Shown in pieces: positions 11,201 through 24,800 of a stretch of DNA of 64,000 nucleotides. The notes below the pieces were generated by a model. That model ran no database searches. It saw only the letters and a list, made by a program, of their open reading frames with translations, and was not told the origin of the DNA. This DNA is from Synchiropus splendidus (lineage: Eukaryota > Chordata > Actinopteri > Syngnathiformes > Callionymidae): the NCBI RefSeq assembly GCF_027744825.2, contig NC_071349.1, positions 21,013,501-21,077,500 on the forward strand, in the 5' to 3' direction. How positions within the stretch are numbered: the first letter of the stretch is position 1; the number at the start of each line of letters is the position of its first letter. The translations under genes were made by a program, and so were the position numbers.

Positions 11201-13173
11201 TCGGATTAATAATGGGCCTATAACTGCCAGATTCCTGGTATAGGAAGCCGGAGACATGATTGTGCATGTATTGTGCGCACACCGGATCCATTTTCAAAAT
11301 CTAAATCCGACTCCGGTCCTGTGTGTTGGTATGCGCTTGTGTTCCTTCCAAGTTTTTTCTCACTGAAATGTCTGTAATGTTGTTCTATCTCGACAAGGTG
11401 AGACTTTAAATCTGCATAGCTGTCAAATACCAGCTTGTAGGAGGCCAAACAACTACTGTTTGAATGTGTGTGTTAGCGCCAACACTGCAAGTATGTTTGT
11501 GGTTGCCCATTTTGTCTTGTGTGACCAAAACCTAGAGAAGGTGCAGAAGCTCAATTGGGGCACAGGCAAGGGGCTTGACATGGCGCGACCTTTGACCCTG
11601 CACTTTGCATTAGGATGCAATGAAAAGAAGGGTTCTCTCCTCTGGACACTGAAGCTAGGTTGCCTTCTCAAGTATTCAACTTGCCATCCAGCCCACCCCC
11701 TCAAGCTATGGGCCCTTCAATGGCAGTCACTGCTGCTCTCCCTCACTAGCCTCTGCTAATTTGGCAGCAGTAATAACAGTAGCACAGGGTAGCGGCCAGT
11801 GGTGGCAAAGGTTCAGTCATGTCATTCCTCAAGGCTCCAGTGCAAGAGCGTTCCTGCTTGTTGGTGGCTGGCAGAGCTGACGGCAGGAGTCTCAACCACA
11901 GTGGCAAAAATATCTGCACCGTGTACTGGTACTGAGTTCATCATGATGTTCATGTCCTGTTTCACTGACTCAAATGAAACTGCAAGAACAAAGACACAGC
12001 AGACAGTTTAATCCCACTCGGTCTCTCCGTGGTGACGCAACCACGCTGCCAACTGCTTCCTCCACTTTAATCCCAATCTTGTTACAGTTGACTCTTTCTG
12101 TCTGCCTCCTGCCCGTCAGAGCGGGTGCTCCCTCAGGAACTGCTGCTGCTGGACCTGCTTCAACAGTGGGGATCCCGGAGGCCCGAAGTCCGCTTCTACC
12201 TCAGACACTGCCCCTCCTGGCCACAAGGTGAACTGTGTCAGAATGGAACTGATTTGGCCAAGTATGAACGAATGACAGCAATCTTGTCAAGTCTAACATA
12301 AGATTCTCTGTTGTGTAAAAACAAGGTGGGATGGACATTCACATCTGAGGCAAAGTCTGCTTTTTGGTTGTCAAAATAACAATAAACTCAGCAGAAGTTA
12401 TAAAAGCAACAACTGCTGTGGAGACCGGAACATTCGTGGCAGAATAAAGCCACCAGTTCTGCCCTTGAGAAGGTGGCAAGCCTTGGGTGAGATGCTAAAG
12501 CCAGTGTCACTGAGGTGGATCCTGAGGTCAGATGAAGCCTGACTGATGTTTGAAGTTGACAAAACATCCTCGTCACCCCTGCGTCTCGGAGCGAATCCAT
12601 CGACGACAGACAGGGAGAGACCACCGGCTGCTTCACTCCTATTTTTATCCAGTCATCACAAGATGTCATTAGCCTCCCTCATTATGATCCGCAGCTTTGA
12701 GTATTCACAATCTACAGTTGAGATTGAGGAGAGACTACAGTGTAACAGGCACTCATCCTTTGAATCCTGCTCTCAGCTTCTGCTGCTTTTGTTCAGAGTC
12801 GTCGTCATTATTCCATAACCAGTGTTGCCAGATCTCCATCCATTTCATTGAGGGTTTAATCATGTTTCTGAATGGAACAATGATAGATTGTCTAAGGCCT
12901 GTGTGTGACAAACCTTGGTTGCATGATGTTAAGCAGGAGTCATCCCTCTGTTCACTGGAGGAGCTGGGATTATCCTGGCTCACCTTGTCTGGTCCACAAT
13001 TCAAACAAGCCAGTCTATTAATAGTCCTGAAGCCACCTGACCATCTTCCAGTGCAGAAATGAATATGTCTCTTGATTCATCTTCATGTGCTGTTGGACCA
13101 ACAGGCAGCCAGAAGTCGTCGGAGGGAAGCTGGGCGGCAGGAGCAGTGGACAGTAATGGGGTAGGTGAACAGG

Positions 13174-13228
<55 letters not shown>

Positions 13229-15862
13229 GCTGCATATATATATATATATATATGTACATATCCCAGACCAAGAATTGCTCCCCACAAGTATAGCTAGACA
13301 CGGTGGTACACACGCGCTCGGCTCTGAATGAAGGGAGTACCACAACACCACGATAGGTCATGTTGTGACTTCACATGCCATTTCAGACTGTATCATTTGG
13401 AAAATGGTCACAGACCAGATGGAGAGTCACACTCAGGTTTAAGTCTGTCGCGCAGCATAGAGTCGGTTTCTATTGCAGGTGTTAAAAGAAAAAGAGTAAG
13501 ATAAGAAAGATTTTTTTCAAAAATGGAAGCGACTCCGTTTCTGCTCACAGCAAGTCTGGATGAGTGTGATTCAACTGTTGATCAGCTGTAGTTTGGCGAG
13601 CATGAGTCACTTGTGCTTCTGCTCAACAGTGACTCAGAACAGGAGCCCTCTGGTGGTCATCATATGCACAAGCCTCCGCTCCTTTCATGCTGTAAAACAT
13701 ACGCCGATAGGTTCATCAGCATGTCTTTGCTGCGCCAGTCTCATGCCCAACACTTGTTGAACTGTCTGGTCTTTGTGTGTGCTGTGATACGCATGCAAAC
13801 AATGGGCAGTCTGTCCAACTTGTCCTGGATTATGCAGGATTACCAACAGTATGGATTTTAGAATCATGTGAACACACACGGTTATGTTTGTATCGGCATG
13901 TGAGAGCAGCAACAGACGTGAAGGCGACCTGAGGTGGGGAAAATATGAAATTTGTGGTCTGTCTGTGACTGACTTGTTGTGATTGAGGAGTGTGTCACTT
14001 GCCAAGTGAGACCTCTGACGTCACAGCGGGTCTTGTAAACTGCTGTTTTCACTCTAACCTGCTTCACCACACGGCCGTGAAGACGCTCGTCCTCTCATTG
14101 TGAGTCAGTCCGCTGTGTGTAAGTGCTGCTCAGTCAGTGAAGGTAGGATTAGCTCGGTCTCATGACATAACCAGGCTAAGAGGATTTGTAACCCGCCAAA
14201 CAATTCCTCTCCTGCGTTCTTACTCCTTCACTCTCGTCTGAAGGTCTCTCCAGTACCTGTCCCTGGGCCGGAGCGCGGACAAGCCAAGGACCTGAGGCAC
14301 GGTGGCGACATCTGGGTGAGAAACGTGTCACTCGCTTGTCTTGTCTGCTCCTCTTGAGCATGTGCTTTAGGAGTGGGCATCAAACCTAACCCTCACCAAG
14401 GAACCTTTTCTGTCAGGCGGCGGCAGGGCAACTGGCGGTTGGGAGTCTTATTACTTACATCAAAGCAAAAAATGACTGGAAAGTACTACGAGCCCATCCA
14501 GGCACGGACTGTTGAAATAGCAATTGCAATACTAATAGCAGCCACGTTGACAGTTTTGTCCTTCCACTCAAAAATGGCAAGTTGTTTGCATGAAGTCAAT
14601 CAATCATTCAATGAACAAGCCCCGTGGTTCACTAGTGCGCCACCTGCTGCTGATACGTTACATGATGACAACAATGGCGACTAGACTGAAAGCAAAACCA
14701 ACACAAGCTCTTTAATAACAAACTCAACGGATGGATGTTTTTTTGTTTAATCATCGATCTTGCTCCAAGTTCTTCATACTTAAAACCAACCCAATTGGGG
14801 AAAAAAGGTCAAAATGCCTTCAGGCTGTTGCATTTGTTACTTTGTAGTCAGCAATAAGTTAGTGACAGGAAACACTGCATTAGCCCTCACTTTAATCCCT
14901 GCTTCCGCACCCAGCGAGCGCTCGCTGGCTTTATCGACCTCGTGTTTGTTTTCTTCATCACGTTTCCTCAGACACTAAAGTCTACCTGCTGCCTCACAAA
15001 CATCAGCTGCCAGAGCCAAATAATAGACGCGGTGTTTAGGTGAGTGTCCTTGTGGCGTGTGGGACTCACAGTTTGGACGATGAGCAACTTGTGGTGGTTG
15101 AAGTTCTGGACCCTCTCCTGACTGGAGCAGCTGTTTAACCACTGCTGCCCTTGGAGAAGCTTTTGATCAAGTATTTCTTTCAGACCCATCTGGGCCAGCA
15201 GCAATGACCGTGGCTTCTCGTCAGAGATTAGAAGGAATATTTTTACTGTGGAGCAGATGGGGGCGAGGGATGGGACTCATTACTGAAGGCAGCCATGAAC
15301 TGCGTGCGTGTGCGTGCATTTGTTCAGGGGTCCTGCTGACTGTGCGACCGCAAAGAGCACATCCTTACTTAGGTGTGTATATATATATATATAACATCAG
15401 TATTTCACCTCTTCATATCAACTGCTCCTTTTGGTAAAAATAATCATTCTGGATCACTGCATTTGACCTGCGGTATTCTAAAAATAAGGCGATGAACTTG
15501 AGAAATTGATTTCAATCCAATAGTTTTGACCCGATTTGTCCTTCCAGTTCTAGGTCATATTTTGTGACTCCTTTAGTGAACTGTGTAAATGTGGCATCCT
15601 GAGTTGTTTTTCTTGCCAGGAGTTGCACCTGGTGAATGCTTTGATTCTGAGACTGATGGTGGCCTGAACTGGAGGCCACGATTTTATACTTTAAAATGTG
15701 GGTGTGCGTGTGTTCCTTGTCTTGAGGATGAAGACTTCAAAATAACTGGGTCATTACGTTTGGGGTTCAGAGTCCTTGTTCTGGTTAGCCATGTATTTTG
15801 AATGGTGAAGTTTATGGCCAGAGGCTGGGGAAAGGAGAGGTCCTCTTCAAGGATAGAGACAC

Positions 15863-15893
<31 letters not shown>

Positions 15894-18800
15894 ATAAAAA
15901 ACAAAAAATGTCCGTTTAGTCCTCAGCTGTGGTAACAGAATAAGCTCATAGTGTGACATGTCCCTTTTTGCCTGACCTCACCGCCTCACATGTAAGTCAA
16001 TACATTAAGAGCCATGTGGCTTGTGAGTGGCTGGGATTTTGAGCAGATGCTGGTGAAGCCCTAGAAGTTTGACAGATAACTTGTGCTGCAAATGTAGTAG
16101 TACATGAGGTTGCAGTGCAACCTTTCAGCATTGCAGATTGCACATATTGTTTACTCCGAACACCATGTTGGCGCTGTCCGAGGGTCCATGGTAGCGCCCT
16201 GACGGACACCAGTGAAGCTCCCATATCTGCTGTGTGATACCAATGTTCCTCTGGTGTGTTAGCTGGACAGTCTGTATTTTAGCTTCCCTCAAGATGCTGG
16301 ACATCAGTGAGTCTGGTTCCAAGGCTGTAGCCTTTCTGACTCTTAACGTGTTAAGTTCTGGAGTGTGCAAGCATGAGAGTCAAACGTCTGGCAGGACACC
16401 AGCGTGTAATGTGAGGCTCTTCCTCCTGTGCTTGGATTGATCCTCTGGAGTCCTGAGCGTAGCTGCCCAGCTGAGTGACGCTGCACTTCAGCGTGAGGCA
16501 GAAAATGTGACGCAGCAAGAGCCGGCTGTCGCTGGATGTGCTGAGCAAAGGGACCGACCTCTGTCTTGTCTGCCTCCACACACATCTGGATCAGAAGAAC
16601 CACCACCGCCCCGCCAGGTCGTGCTGCAGTGATCCCCCCACTGAAGGAAAGGGGGAGAAAGGGAGCGGAGAGGTGGGGGTGGGGGAGAAGAGCATGTCGC
16701 TGCAGCAAAAAAAGCCATCTGCAGAGTGATGACAAGAAGTGAGAGAAAAAAGGATGACATGAAAAAGTGAGCGAGCAGGAAGCCGAGAAGGATGGGGGGA
16801 GGAGCAAGAGGGACTTTGCTTCTGCCCAAGGGTTTTGCAGCACTTTACATGTTTGTTTAGTGTAGTAAGTACAGACGGTGTCACACTAATGGGCTTTACA
16901 CTCCTCACACGTCACACCCGAACACACCAATAGAGTGCACCAGAAGGAGGGAGGGAGGGAGGGAGGGAGGCAGGGGGAGCGAGCGGAACGAGGAGAAGGC
17001 AGAGCGTGGTGCATCACATCAGCGTGTGGACCAGAGAGAAAGTTGTGATAAGGATCGCTGCGTTTTCTTTTTCCTCCTGCGCCAAAGCTTCCCCTCTCTC
17101 GCAAATCCTGTGCATCTGTGTGAAGGATGGAGTGGAATGAAGTGGATCTGGTGCAGGAATTTACTGTCGAAGGACAATGCAGCAAAATTAAAGTCCGCTC
17201 CTGCAGGATCACATGGGACAGCCTGCAGGTAACTGCACATGTCAGCTGGACGGACCTTCGTCACGGCATCTGACTCTTCATGGCTTGGTCACGTTCAGGT
17301 GCAGATGTTTACAACGAAGAGGCTTCATATAAGAGCGCCGCCACACATGACTGCTAGCTGTCTGTGGTTTTCAAGTGTCCTCCATTTGTCCTCACTTCAC
17401 AGACCACCGCACGCAGCCGATGGTCTTTGCTGATTTTCAGTTCCTGCCACACGTATATAGCATCTGCAGCTCTGGCTTCGGGATACCGTTGATGCCATGA
17501 TGCCATGCACACCAGAACAGGCAGTGTGTGGCAGCCACCAGGAAGGCTGGATATGTACATGACCAACAAGTGCGCTTCCAATTCAGCGACTTGTCAAATG
17601 ACTTCATACCATTTTTCATTGCATTTGTTTGGTTGCATGTAGGTGAGAGGGTGGCGCCGAACGGGAAAGACTGAGAGACGTGCGGCTGACCAGGACTGTG
17701 ATGTGAAAGGGAGGCTGATGAGGACCCCAGAGGTCACTGCCATGGTGTAAGAGTCAGTTTACTCCAGAGTCAGAGACGAGTCACAGATGAAGGTGAAGTG
17801 ACCAGAAACAAGAATGTTGGAGGGACATGTGGAGAAGTGTGGATAGAAAGTTAGGGAGGACAGGTGGGGGTCAGAGGGTCAGGATCAGTCAGAGGGTACG
17901 TTTGTAGCCCTACGTACGCTGGTTAAGACTGGAATTATTCTTGACTTTGATGACATTGCTGAGACTTTGAGAGAATCTCTCTCCTCTAGATAAACAAAAA
18001 CAACAATGATAATAATAATAATAATAAATGTAAAAAAAAGGATTAGCTGTGGTCTCGTCTGGTCTGTGCCAAAAAATCACGTCCGAGTCCTAGACCAGGT
18101 CCAGACCAAATGCCGTCGAGTTCCAGTTTGAGACCGTGAAAATGCGTTTGGTCTGGAGTGCTACAACCTTCCAAGCAAGGATGCAGCGGCCGAATAGTGC
18201 AAACAAAGACAAAAACATTCAACTTTGGTGGTGAAGAGTCACTGAAGCAGAATAGCAGCGTGTGACGAGGTCAAACACTGTGCAGTGCAACCTGAGACTC
18301 TGGCTTGAAATTGACATCGTGATGTAAAAGAATGGCTTTTCTCAGTACAGAAATGAGAGCTCTGTGTGAGCACGGACAAAAGACTGCCGTGCGTATGTGG
18401 CAACGCTCCCCTGCAGCGGTGTCGGTGCAGACTGTGTTGCTGAACGGTGACCCTCTCAGTGAGACACACACCTCCGTTCAGTGCGGCACTGGCAGCTGAG
18501 ACTTGGATCACAAACGTGTGGAACTGCACGGATGCTTGGTATTGACAGTATCCAATACACAGTGATGTATGGGAGCCAGTTGGAGTCCACAGTACGTGTC
18601 AGTGACGTGTGTATATGGAGCGGCGTCTTCGCTGACATCCACAGCCAGACACAAGGCACCTCTGGTAAACAAGCATCGCCGCAGAACTCTCGCTTCTCAG
18701 ACGCAGTCAAATGTCTGTTCCGTGTCACACGGTCATTGACACGTCTTTACCACACATACACAGTTGAAGCCATTTTTTCCCAAGCTGGGCTTCAGTCGAG

Positions 18801-21800
18801 CTCAGTAGGAGCCGATTTGAAGAAAATGTGGCCTCATGGGAGGTCGCCGTAACTGAGCTAGTGGTTGAGAGCGATGGGACCTCACGTGCTCATCAGATTG
18901 ACAAAATACTCTGTGGATCAACTGATGATTCTCACCAAGAGCCGGGTGTGGCTCCTCATCCAGAGGACTGTGGGACTGGATTTATAAATTGGATTTTACT
19001 GGTCCAAAATGTGTGGTGGCATGCACCCACTAGCAATGCGTGCTCGAGGGGCAGGACGTTTGATGTATCCGCTGTTGGCCTGTGCTCATGCTGTGCTTCT
19101 AAACAACACAGTTGTGATGTGATGGCATCAGCAGCCAGTTCGGGGTTTGGCACCAGCCATACTGTCCTCCCTTGTCGCTGACTTGAACTCTTCAGGCACA
19201 TGTACTCCCTCACAGGTCTTCCATTCCATCCTGCGTCAGTCTACATACATTCCAGTGTCAACGTCCTGCTCTACGTCTATTGACCAGCGCTACCCTGAAA
19301 ACCACCGTTATTTAACGGTGCTGCTGTCCAGTGGATTGACTTCATACATTATGCACTAAGATGTTCCTACCTTACGGGCCATTTGCACTGACTTGCTGAG
19401 AGAGCTGATTTGTGAGGCCACCTAATATTTCAAATTGTGCCCTGGAATTTTCATGTGCTGAGTCTGCACATTTACTCCATGCAGCTTAGATGGGATTCAA
19501 TATAAATCTCTCCCATGGATTTTTCATGTGCAGTGCTGTATTTACATTCAACTTTAGTGATTTGTTTCCTTATCTCTGGTGGTGTCTGTTCATGTTTTCA
19601 GGACGAAATGAGATCTGTTTGTGTCTGCTTCTCACACTCGACGTAGTTTGGATGATTCAGGGATTTCCTTCGTGCATGTCAGGCTAATGGTAGGAAGCAA
19701 CTTGCCACCATCTAGTGGGTAGAGTGTGAAATTGGTTTTGTTGGTGGCTGCTCAAGTGTGAGCACAACAAATATTCTATACAAATTGAAACACACTGTAC
19801 TCTTTGGGTGCTCACACAACATGATTGACTATTTACAACATTGCATGAGCAGTGTTTGGCCATGAAGTAAAGGGAGCCACAGCCACAGAAGCCAGGGGTT
19901 CCATCCGTCATTGCACGGTCCCTGTATCCCAGACAACGTCTACAGATGCTCTGCTCTTGGTACAGTCTGGTAGTCCAGCCAGAAGCGTGACCACAGACAC
20001 TTTTCTCTGTCACTGGGCCAAGGCCCCCAGCAAGAATTCTGACTCTGCACTCTGACCTGCGTGTGTGTGTGTGTGTGAGTCACAGCCAGGAAACCTCCCA
20101 TTGAGCACTGTTTGTTTTTCCCTCTGTAGGTTCCCCGTGTGGAGCTGACCCTCTCTGAGCTTCAGGAAATGGCCACAAGACAGCAGCAACAAATTGAAGC
20201 TCAGCAACAGATGTTGGTGGCCAAGGTAACACTTGCACGTGCACACACTGAAGGTTAGGGTGGATTTCCTGTCGCAGAGTGAGGTATTTACTGCAAGTGT
20301 GTGTTGCTTGGTCCTCGCTGGACATGTGATCCTGGTCAGAGGTTAAGTGCCGACAAGACTGAACCACTTTTAGCCATCTGACTTGTACAGCGAGGGAAGG
20401 AAGAGGTGGAGGCGACAGTGGTGTTCAGACTTTAGGAAGTGACTTTTGACCCAGTGATGATGAGGTCATGCTGGAGCCCTGTTGTGCTTCAGAAAACAAC
20501 CAGGTAGTGACCAGAGAAACTTGAGGCTGGGAAGAGTGTTGTTTGAGAATGGACTGGACATCAATCCACCTGGTGTTCAACAGATCAGAACATCTTTCAC
20601 ATACGGGACAATGACTTCATGAGTGGCTGCAGTTGCTCGTCGGACGACTGCTGAGGACTCTCTCGATGGCACCTGCACTGCCTGTGTCCTCGTCCTGGGC
20701 AGTGTTGCGTAAGCTGTTAATGGAGTGTGAGCGTGTTTGAGTGTGTGTGGCGAGTGGCGCCACCCCCCACCCCCCCGGCCCTCCTCGGTGTGCAGTCACA
20801 TGCCAACACACACACACAACCACTACGCACTGGTGGTGGTCTGATGGTGGGACTCTGAAATCGTTGGTGACTTTCACTCATGAGTCATGTCCAGTGAGGC
20901 ACGCCCATTCTTCTTTGCTGCTTTGACGTGAAGCAGTGATATTCTCGGTGCTTTCCGGAGAGTATGTATTTCAGTTCAGTCACGTTCAGCTGGTGAGATG
21001 ATGAAGAAGCAGCTTCAACATCGTCATATTCATTCGGTTTTCTCTTCCTAACTATCTGACTCTAAAATACATGCCTTTCTTTTATCAAATACTATTTTGT
21101 ATGCCTAACTTGTTGGACTTTGTATTACTTCCAAATATTTCTACGACCCCTAACCCTGTCTTCCTATGAAATATATCTTTTCATCATTCGTTAGGTCATT
21201 ATACTGCTATCATTTCAATGACCATTTGGACATACATTTGTCATGTGTTGTGCATTCAGTTCTTCATATCTTAGGGTTTTTTGTGTATGTTTCTTCACAG
21301 TCTAGACAGTAACGCAAGACAGAACATTCCGGATCGTTGAGTGTTAAAAAACACATTGATGCATTTTCATGAAAATGGTAACATTTCTTCCACTGCAGGC
21401 TAAATGTAAAATACAAGTACGATAGTTGTGTTTTGGCAGTGGAGCTCAGTGAAAACATGACGCTAAATCATTGGGGAAACTGTCATCATTACATTCTTCT
21501 GAATCAAACAGGAAGTGTCAGCGTAACGGCGTGTTCTTATTGCCAAGTAACACCCCACCAGCTGTTGGATGGTGGGGTCACTCTCCCACCGATTGTGCAC
21601 CACTGCAGATGAGCTGCAATATTAAACTCGCTGGGCTTTCTGCGCAGGAGCAGAGACTGAGGAACCTCCAGCAGGGAGGCAGTCCAAACCAGACGCAGAC
21701 ACAGGTGAGGTTCAGATGTTGTTTCATTTTGAGCGTGGCTATTTCCCCCGTTTTCACATTATATTTGGACTGTTCCTCTGCTTCAGTCTGAAGCTGCCAA

Positions 21801-24800
21801 GCTGCAGCAGCTGAAGGAGCGAGTGGAGTCGCAGGAAGCCAAGCTAAAGAAGATCAGAGCCATGAGAGGCCAAGTGGACTACAGTAAACTCATCAATGGG
21901 AACCTGTGTAAGCGCCCGAGAAGAAACATTTATTTAGTCACTCCAAGAATTCTTACTGGCTGAAGTGGAGTCTACCTGCAAGTGCTTCATTCCTACCTTT
22001 CAAACCCACTACTGTGTAACCATCGAAGCCACGGTCACAGCCGCTGCTACCTGCTGCTGCGTACCAACCTCCACTCCACTCCTGGGATAGTTAGCCAGCG
22101 CTCATCTGCTGTTTGGCCTGATCATCTTCTTCTCTGCGCTGTCTGAAGTACCGTCTATCTCATAATACAGCCCAGAGGCTACCTTCCACACTGCACTACA
22201 TTGGAAGGAGAACTGAGACATTTCAGTTTGAGCACTTACCAGCGCCACCTGTCTGTCTTTGAGGAGCAGCCCTACGATTGAGAAGGTGGCATGCAGCACA
22301 TGCAGTACACTGTACCTTCTCATTGCCCTCTCGTGAGCCAAGTGAATTTCTGTCAAACTACCTGCCTGCTGGTGCATCATCCTGTGGCCAGCATGTACCA
22401 ACTATACTGTGTAGCCCACTAACAACACCACCAGCCAGGGAAGCCTCAGCAAGTCAACGCCCCCGGCCTTTCTCCGCTGATCCCCCCCTCACACCACTGC
22501 TTTGTAGTGACATGTCCATATGGAAAATGTTTTTCTGTCTACAGCTGCAGAGATCGAGCATGTCAGCAGCTTGTTTCAGGAGAAGCAGGCTGAACTCCAG
22601 TCTGCTGTGATCAGAGTAGACCAGGTACAAGGATGGGACAGCATGCTTGGGAAAGTTTGGCAGAAGAATCCTCCTCAGTGGCTTTGTCTCTGCCTTCAGC
22701 TGACTCAACAGTTGGAGGATCTGAAGAAAGGACGACTTCAACTGCATTCTCTGGTGCAGCACCACGGGCAGCCCAACAGGACCCAGGCAGCCACCGTGGG
22801 CCCCAAAAGTTCCCCCATGTCAGGACCTGCTGCTTTGGAGCTGAGGAAGCTCTACCAGGAGCTGCAGGTGGGACCTTCGTACTTTCTCACGGTGCGTTTC
22901 CACCCAGCGGTCAGGGTCGGTGCCCTTATTTTGCCGTTTCCACTGCTTAAAGGGGTCCGCTTGTGCACCGATAGTTTGGACACAGAAGGGGTCTAGCAAG
23001 GGTCCTGATGCCTGCAACATGCGCGGGTTGCGGTGGAGCTCAGGTGGCAGCCGTTGTTGTTGCCCAGCGTTACTAAAATCACCCATGGCTGAAACAAAAA
23101 CCTGGAAGAAATACAAGGCTGGATGGACTGGGATGGGACCAATACTATTTTGTGAATTCATTCTGGAGTGTTTCACTTGTCTTGTGAGTCAGGTGGAAGT
23201 GAACATCCAGGTGAATTGAGTGTCTCCTGGAGTCCAGCCTGGCATGGCAGCAGGAAGTGCAGTGTCACTTGTGTGGATACATGTGGGTATTTGATGCAGT
23301 TCCTTTCTTATTGAAGGATCTGGAGGCTGCATCTTCTCACTCAGGTCCAGTGGAGCGGTGCGTCTGTGTGTGTGTCTTGGTGTGGACAGATGGTTGATAT
23401 ATATCTGTTAAATGAAGCGCCTTCATGAAGCCACTCATTATAGGTTGAAACAACAGAAACGCCGCCTCTGTGGATGAACAATCGAACAAAGCAAAGCACA
23501 TCACGACGTTCGCTTCCCACCATGGCTCCATTAACACGTGTGAACTTGCTGTCAGTGACCCGCAGAGCACAGAAGAGACTTTCCACTGGAGTCACCAGTG
23601 CTACATGCCAACATCGTTATCATCACCCTACGATATTATAGGCATACAACGCTGCTCGGCTCGGCTGGCGACCTGTGCCACATGCCCCTCGCCTCTCGCC
23701 CAGGCAGCTGGGGTGTCCTCGGCTGCAGTAGTGGATGAGACAGGAGAGTGGGATCATGAAAACGATATCTCTTTCAGGCACGCAACCGTCACAATCTCGA
23801 GCAAAGCACCAAGTTGGCGCACAACAAGGAGCTTCTGAACAAGCGCAATGCCCAGGTGACGGTCATGGACCAGCGGATTGGAGACCTGCGGGAGCGACTG
23901 CACAAGAAGAGGGCTGAAGTAAGAATGTTAACTGAATTAGCCACACGCCAACCATCCATCAACGCTCGCCCAGCTGCTTTTCTTTCAGCGCTCTAATGTT
24001 CCCTGTCTTCCAGTTGAGCCGCATGAACGAGGGGTTGACCTCTCCTCAACCGTCCCACGCTGGTGGTGGAGTGTCAGGTCGAGTGGCAGCGGTTTGCCCC
24101 TACATCCAGGTTCCAGCGGTGGGGAGACAAAATCTTCCCTCTGACCCACCCCCAAAGCCAACTCCACTCAGCCATGTTCGCTCCCTCTCAGGTTGGTTCC
24201 TGCTTTTTGTTACGTCTAGTCTTCTACTGTCATGTCTTTCTCTAACGTGCTGCTCTTTGTTCCTCATGTTCTGTATGTTGACCCCTTCCTTCCTTGCCAT
24301 CTTGTCACCTGTGGCTGTTTTTGTTCTTGTTTGTGTGATGCGATTCTATCGCATCCGGGTGTTACCACTGTGGTATCACTAACCGATCACCCTTCCCTGG
24401 TATTTACTGCACTCTGTTTGTGGTTACAATTGATGTTGTGGCGGTGGCGTGCAGAGGAGCAGAGGAGTGGCCTCAGCAATCCTGCCAGCCAATGGAAAGT
24501 GTCCGATTTAGACATCGTCTTGTCAGAACCACCAGCAGAAGGTCGGCAGTCCTCTGAAGGCGACGGTGACAACCGTGAGTTATGCTAGTGATGTGGTCAA
24601 GTCAACCGTCTGTTCGTAGAGGTGAAGTGTTGTCGTGTAGACCATCTGATCACTGGAATCTCTTCAGCCAAGGGAAAGCCTGACAGCAAACCCTGACTGG
24701 TTTGGGGCTGAAAAAGATGATGTACTGGACACAAAGACTGAATGGGTTTTATCTCAGACTAGACCAAACTGACCTGAGTATGAGGGACACAATGCAAGAC

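Larger units (their letters stand above)
14316..20129 (+). other. ppp1r13b: ppp1r13b intron 4
   Basis: This is the largest intron, 5.8 kb. It holds an exon-like segment (14972-15039), TA and TG microsatellites (15379-15393, 15863-15887), a GGGA tract (16945-16970), a candidate alternative first exon (17127-17228), an AAT run (18007-18026) and a GT run (20060-20077). The remainder shows nothing recognisable. Confidence 0.8.
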
